Shown in pieces: positions 59,144 through 64,000 of a DNA stretch of 64,000 nt. Below the pieces are notes generated by a model. It was not told the DNA's origin. It did not search any database and saw nothing but the letters and a program-made list of their open reading frames with translations. The first letter of the stretch is position 1. Each line of letters begins with the position of its first letter. The stretch is from assembly GCF_036850765.1 (NCBI RefSeq), contig NC_089492.1:167026296-167090295 (forward strand), written 5' to 3'. The position numbers and the translations under genes are program-made. This DNA comes from Saccopteryx bilineata (taxonomy: Eukaryota > Chordata > Mammalia > Chiroptera > Emballonuridae).

Positions 59144-61212
59144 TTTTTTAATTATAATTTTATTTGTTTAATGGGGCGACATCAATAAATCAGGTTATAT
59201 ATATTCAAAGATCAACAAGTCCAGGTTATCTTGTCTTTCAATTATGTTGCATACCCATCACCCAAAGTCAGATTGTCCTCTGTCACCTTCTATCTAGTTT
59301 TCTTTGTGCCCCTCCCCCTCCCCCTTTCCCTCTCCCTTTCCCCCCTCCCCCCGTAACCACCACACTCTTATCAATGTCTCTTAGTTTCACTTTTATGTCC
59401 CACCTACGTATGGAATAATGCAGTTCCTGGTTTTTTCTGATTTACTTATTTCACTTCGTATAATGTTATCAAGATCCCACCATTTTGCTGTAAATGTTCC
59501 AATGTTATCATTTCTTATGGCTGAGTAGTATTCCATAGTGTATATGTGCCACATCTTCTTTATCCAGTTGTCTATTGACGGGCTTTTTGGTTGTTTCCAT
59601 GTCCTGGCCACTGTGAACAATGCTGCAATGAACATGGGGCTGCATGTGTCTTTACGTATCAATGTTTCCGAGTTTTTGGGGTATATACCCAGTAGAGGGA
59701 TTGCTGGGTCATAAGGTAGTTCTATTTTCAGTTTTTTGAGGAACCACCATACTTTCTTCCATAATGGTTGTACTACTTTACATTCCCACCAACAGTGAAT
59801 GAGGGTTCCTTTTTCTCCACAGCCTCTCCAACATTTGCTATTACCTGTCTTGCTAATAATAGCTAATCTAACAGGTGTGAGGTGGTATCTCATTGCAGTT
59901 TTGATTTGCATTTCTCTAATAACTAGAGAAGCTGAGCATCTTTTCATATATCTGTTGGCCATTTGTACTTCCTCCTGGGAGAAGTGTCTGTTCATGTCCT
60001 CTTTCCATTTTTTTTATTGGATTTTTTGTTTGTTTTTTGTTGAGTTTTATGAGTTCTTTGTATATTTTGGATATTAGGCCCTTATCTGAGCTGTTGTTTG
60101 AAAATATCATTTCCCATTTAGTTGGCTTTCTGTTTATTTTGTTATCAGTTTCTCTTGCTGAGCAAAAACTTCTTAGTCTGATGTAGTCCCATTCATTAAT
60201 TTTTGCCTTCACTTCTCTTGCCATTGGAGTCAAATTCATAAAATGCTCTTTAAAACCCAGGTCCATGAGTTTAGTATCTATGTCTTCTTCTATGTACTTT
60301 ATTGTTTCAGGTCTTATGTTTAGATCTTTGATCCATTTTGAGTTAATTTTAGTACAGGGGGACAAACTGTAGTCCAGTTTCATTCTTTTGCATGTGGCTT
60401 TCCAGTTTTCCCAGCACCATTTATTGAAGAGGCTTTCTTTTCTCCATTGTATGTTCTTGGCCCCTTTATCAAAAATTATTTGACTATATATATGTGGTTT
60501 TATTTCTGGACTTTCTATTCTGTTCCATTGGTCTGAGTGTCTATTTTTCTGCCAATACCATGCTGTTTTGATTGTCGTGGCCCTATAATATAGTTTGAAG
60601 TCAGGTATTGTAATGCCCCCAGCTTCATTCTTTTTCTTTAGGATTGCTTTGGCTATTCCGGGTTTTTTATAGTTCCATATAAATCTAAGATTTTTTGCTC
60701 TATTTCTTTAAAAAATGTCATTGGAAGTTTGATGGGAATTGCATTAAATTTGTATATTGCTTTGGGTAATATAGCCATCTTGATTATATTTATTCTTCCT
60801 AACCAAGAACAAGGAATATCCTTCCATCTCATTATATCTTTCTCGATTTCTCTTAACAATGGTTTATAGTTTTCATTATATAAGTCCTTTACATTCTTTG
60901 TTATGTTTATTCCTAAGTATTTTATTTTTTTTTCTTGCAATTGTGAAGGGGATTATTCTTTTGAGTTAGTTCTCAGTTGTTTCATTGTTGGCATATAGAA
61001 AGGCTATTGACTTCTGTACGTTAATTTTGTATCCTGCGACCTTACTGTATTGGCTTATTGTTTCTAGTAGTCTTTTTGTGGATTCTTTGGGGTTTTCGAT
61101 GTATAGGATCATATCATCTGCAAAAAGTGATACCTTTACTTCTTCTTTTCTGATATGGATGCCTTTTATTTCTTTGTCTTGTCTGATTGCTCTGGCTAGA
61201 ACCTCTAGTACC
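59144..61212 (-). mobile_element. 5'-truncated L1 with 18-bp target duplication; ORF2 broken
   Basis: Minus-oriented. The 3' UTR is at 59144-59395, then upstream the ORF2 C-terminal region (59393-60940) and the reverse-transcriptase segment with the FADDM active-site motif at about 61120. The reading frame is broken into at least four pieces (61214-60966, 60940-60653, 60383-59916, 59995-59393), so it makes no functional protein. Exact target duplications aaaatgtgctgattcttt lie at 59126-59143 and 61213-61230. The poly(A) tail is very short. Full-length L1 is about 6 kb, so this copy lacks the 5' UTR, ORF1 and the endonuclease part. Confidence 0.96.
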
Positions 61213-61287
61213 AAAATGTGCTGATTCTTTAAAGCGCCATTTTTTTTTTTTTTTTTTTTGTAAAATCGACACGTGTAATATCTTCTT

Positions 61288-61938
61288 CTTTTTTTTTTTT
61301 TTTACAGGGACAGAGAGAGAGTCAGAGAGAGAGACAGACAGACAGGAATGGAGAGAGATGAGAAGCATCAATCATCAGTTTTTCGTTGCGAGACCTTAGT
61401 TGTTCATTGATTGCTTTCTCATATGTGTCTTGACCGTGGGCCTTCAGCAAACCGAGTAACCCCTTGCTCAAGCCAGCGACCTTGGGTCCAAGCTGGTGAG
61501 CTTTGCTCAAACCACATGAGCCTGCGCTCAAGCTGGCGACCTTGGGGTCTCAAACCTGGGTTCTCTGCATCCCAGTCTGATGCTCTATCCCAGGGGTCCC
61601 CAAACTACGGCCCCCTGAGGCCATTTATCTGGCCCCCACTGTACTTCCGGAAGGGGCACCTCTTTCATTGATGGTCAGTGAGAGGAGCATAGTTCCCATT
61701 GAAATACTGGTCAGTTTGTTGATTTAAATTTACTTGTTCTTTATTTTAAATATTGTATTTGTTCCCATTTTGTTTTTTTTACTTTAAAATAAGATATGTG
61801 CAGTGTGCATAGGGATTTGTTCATAGTTGTTTTTTTTATAGTCCGGCCCTCCAATGGTCTGAGGGACAGTGAACTGGCCCCCTGTGTAAAAAGTTTGGGG
61901 ACCCCTGCTCTATCCACTGCGCCGCTGCCTGGTCAGGC
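61288..61938 (-). mobile_element. Rhin-1-like bat SINE, split by a hAT insertion
   Basis: Minus-oriented SINE with exact 12-bp target duplications taatatcttctt (61276-61287 and 61939-61950). Its tRNA-like head is cut by the 317-bp hAT at 61591-61907; removing that restores a continuous SINE. Confidence 0.96.
61591..61907. mobile_element. Non-autonomous hAT element inside a SINE, intact ends and 8-bp target duplication
   Basis: Ends CAGGGGTCCCCAAACT and AGTTTGGGGACCCCTG are perfect 16-bp inverted repeats. The duplication ctctatcc (61583-61590 and 61908-61915) is exact. No coding capacity. The order of events is SINE first, hAT second. Confidence 0.97.
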
Positions 61939-62365
61939 TAATATCTTCTTATAGGTTAAAAATTCCAGTGATGAGGTATTAAAATGTAGGTTATTAGTGC
62001 CCAAGGAGAGAGTCACACGGACTTGGAAGGTCAGGGTCTATTTGTCCTCACCTTGAGGAAAGAAAGATGTGGAACAGGCATTAGTGAAGGACAGTGGCTA
62101 AAACAGTGACTGGCTTATCTGAAGGACTTAATAAACACAAGTTGAATAAATGGGTAAATAGTATTTCTGTTTGGATTATGGGCAGGGATGTGTAGGAAGC
62201 AGTGTCTGGTATACAGTCAAGGGCAGTGAGCAGAGCAGTTGGGCTTAGATAAGGGCTCCTGCCGGGACAGAATTTTAAATAGAGTGGCTGATTAGTAGAG
62301 AACTTGGAATTCAACACTAGTGTTTGAATTTTTTAAAACAGGCTAATAATATGATGAAAGTATTC

Positions 62366-62396
62366 ATGCATGCATCCATCCATCCATCCATTCATT
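62366..62396. repeat. (CATC)n short tetranucleotide run
   Basis: gcatgcatccatccatccat followed by tcattcattc, a small simple repeat. Confidence 0.85.
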
Positions 62397-63554
62397 CAAA
62401 AATGTATGCTTACTACCTATTACAAGTCAGGCAATATATTAACTACGAAGGATACAAAACTAGATAATGTAACATTGATCAGTGATTCGACAATTTATTC
62501 AACAAATATTTACTGAGCACTTACTACCTACCAGTGACTATTTTAGGCTTTGGGGATCCATCGAAACAGATCATGTTTCTGCCTCATGAATTAATATTCT
62601 AGTGGGTAGACACAGACAAACAGACATGTGTGGTGTGTCAGTGATAACAAATGGCAAGAGAAAACAGAGCAAGACAGGGAACGGGGTTGGGGCAGGGGTG
62701 TGATCTCACCCGTCAGGAGGAGCTCAGGCTGCTGGGTGAGACTGTTACTTAAACAAAGCCTCGCAATTGGATTCCAGAGTGTTGTGACAGATGAGAGGCA
62801 GGCTGGGAATGCTGGGGGAGCAGCGGGAGAAGGGCCAGCTCAGCCTGCAGAAGCAGCATAGCTTCCCCTGGCTGTGACCCCACGGGCAGAGGAGAAGGAT
62901 GAGTATCTGGCAGATTACAAGGGAACAGACATCCTGGACAAAGGCACAGAGCTGTGACAGAGCATGTGCAGGAAGCTGTGTCTGTGTGCAGTGCTGATGA
63001 GCTGGTGGAAAATGGGGTTGAACTGACAGGAGGCTGCGTGGGACTGCAGAGCTAGAAGCATAAAGCATTAAATGCCACTGGTGTCATGGGGGAAGGGCAG
63101 GAAGGCAGAACATGTGGAAGCAGCAGGATTTCCCTGGACACCTGCTGGCAGTTTGGCACAGAGACAATGTAAAGGAGGAAGCAGGGCGAGGATGGGCACA
63201 CCTGGAAGAAAGAGGCCGACACTAGAGCTCACAGTCCCTTAATATGGTGAGCTTAGAGAGTTGGCTTTTTCTGGCAGGGAGTAGGGAGTCACTGAAGAAT
63301 TTTTATGAAGATGAGCTGATATGTGGTGCAGAGAGTGGCTTCGTGAGCAAAGGGGGGAGGCAGGGAGACCAAATAGGAGACTGGTGGATGTAGGGAACAT
63401 GAACCAATGAATGGGCTTGAGTTACTGCAGCCTAAGCAGCCATGGGCAAATCTCAATTACCAGTGGGCAAACAGGAGGAAGTTCAAGGAGAAAAGGCAAG
63501 TTCAGTTATAGCATGCCAAGGGTACATTCATATTTATTTATTTATTTATTTATT

Positions 63555-63884
63555 TTACAGAGACAGAGAGTGAATCAGAGAGAGGGATAGACAGGGACAG
63601 ACAGACAGGAACGGAGAGAGATGAGAAGCATCAATCATTAGTTTTTCATTGTGCATTGCAACACCTTAGGTGTTCATTGATTGCTTTCTCATATGTGCCT
63701 TGACCGTGGGCCTTCAGCAGATCGAGTAGCCTCTTGTTGGAGCCAGCGACCTTGGGTTCAAGCTGGTGAGCTTTTGCTCAAACCAGATGAACCCGTGCTC
63801 AAGCGGGCGACCTCAGGGTCTCGAACCTGGGTCCTCTGCATCCCAGTCCAACGCTCTTTCCACTGCGCCACAGCCTGGTCAGGC
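63555..63884 (-). mobile_element. Rhin-1-like bat SINE
   Basis: Minus-oriented: the head at the right reads GCCTGACCAGGCTGTGGCGC on the minus strand, and the tail at the left merges with a (TTTA)n run at 63531-63554. It sits directly against a MIR, having inserted at or near its 5' end. A small duplication (cattgtgcattgcaac) marks this copy. Confidence 0.92.
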
Positions 63885-63885
63885 A

Positions 63886-64000
63886 ATAGGTCACATTTAT
63901 TGAGCACCTATTATATATCAGGCATTGTGCTAAGTACCTTCCAGGTCTTAGTCATCCTCACTACAACCCATGCTGTAGGTATTAGGTCATCTACATTTTT
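63886..64000 (+). mobile_element. MIR, running off the window
   Basis: cacatttattgagcacctat, caggcattgtgctaagtacc, tcatcctcactacaaccc: the plus MIR 5' half, cut by the window end. Confidence 0.85.

Larger units (their letters stand above)
56545..64000. other. Intergenic DNA upstream of VANGL1
   Basis: Beyond the CpG island the sequence is about half repeats (hAT 57716-58008, SINE 58297-58726, L1 59144-61212, SINE plus nested hAT 61288-61938, SINE 63555-63884, MIR 63886-64000). The unique parts (56545-57700, 61950-63530) show no supported gene. Confidence 0.7.

Noticed and set aside
59393..61371. Possible functional L1 ORF2 protein
   Set aside because: Broken into several frames and truncated at the 5' side; it lacks the endonuclease domain. 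The frame at 61114-61371 includes a SINE T-run and is meaningless.

Overview
This window is mammalian nuclear DNA. It carries one protein-coding gene, VANGL1 (a core planar-cell-polarity membrane protein), on the minus strand, set in intron and intergenic sequence full of interspersed repeats. Very short exons with GT-AG boundaries, MIR/MaLR/hAT/Tigger fossils, L1 and a CpG-island promoter indicate a placental mammal. Several young tRNA-derived SINEs of the types seen in bats (a CCTGACCAGG...-headed type like Rhin-1, and a GGCCCTGGCC...-headed type like Ves), with fairly recent hAT insertions, point to a bat, most likely a horseshoe-bat relative. The order-level call is fairly strong; the family-level call is inference.

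Layout, right to left in the direction of transcription. 56.5-64 kb: upstream intergenic DNA with a 2.07 kb 5'-truncated L1, a full hAT element, three SINEs and a hAT nested inside one of them. 55.4-56.5 kb: CpG island with the VANGL1 promoter and non-coding exon 1 (donor at 56241). 46533-46735: exon 2 with the start codon. 39547-39679: exon 3. 34706-35313: exon 4, with all four membrane segments. 17567-17700, 15713-15845 and 14721-14955: exons 5-7. 9654-9914: exon 8 with the stop codon. Below 9653 lies a long 3' UTR whose end I can only bracket (candidate poly(A) signals at 7337, 4017 and 3886), then intergenic DNA to position 1.

The seven coding segments have compatible phases and sum to 1575 nt, giving 524 codons plus stop, the same length as human VANGL1, with no frameshift or internal stop. 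The C-terminal PDZ ligand ETSV is present.

No second protein-coding gene, structured RNA gene, CRISPR array or bacterial-type system is supported. From the mammalian gene order I remember (CASQ2 tail-to-tail with VANGL1), the left edge may approach the CASQ2 3' end, but no CASQ2 coding sequence is visible. The most unusual structures are: a chimeric insertion at 54.6 kb that joins an exact 58-bp copy of sequence from 58.1 kb to an inverted 89-bp copy of sequence from 57.8 kb; a mariner-like miniature element 62 bp beyond the exon 5 donor; a 91-bp tandem duplication starting 22 bp from the exon 3 acceptor; a 57-bp x3 minisatellite; a 24-C run in the CpG island; and clean nested insertions with target-site duplications. 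I found no novel biological system.
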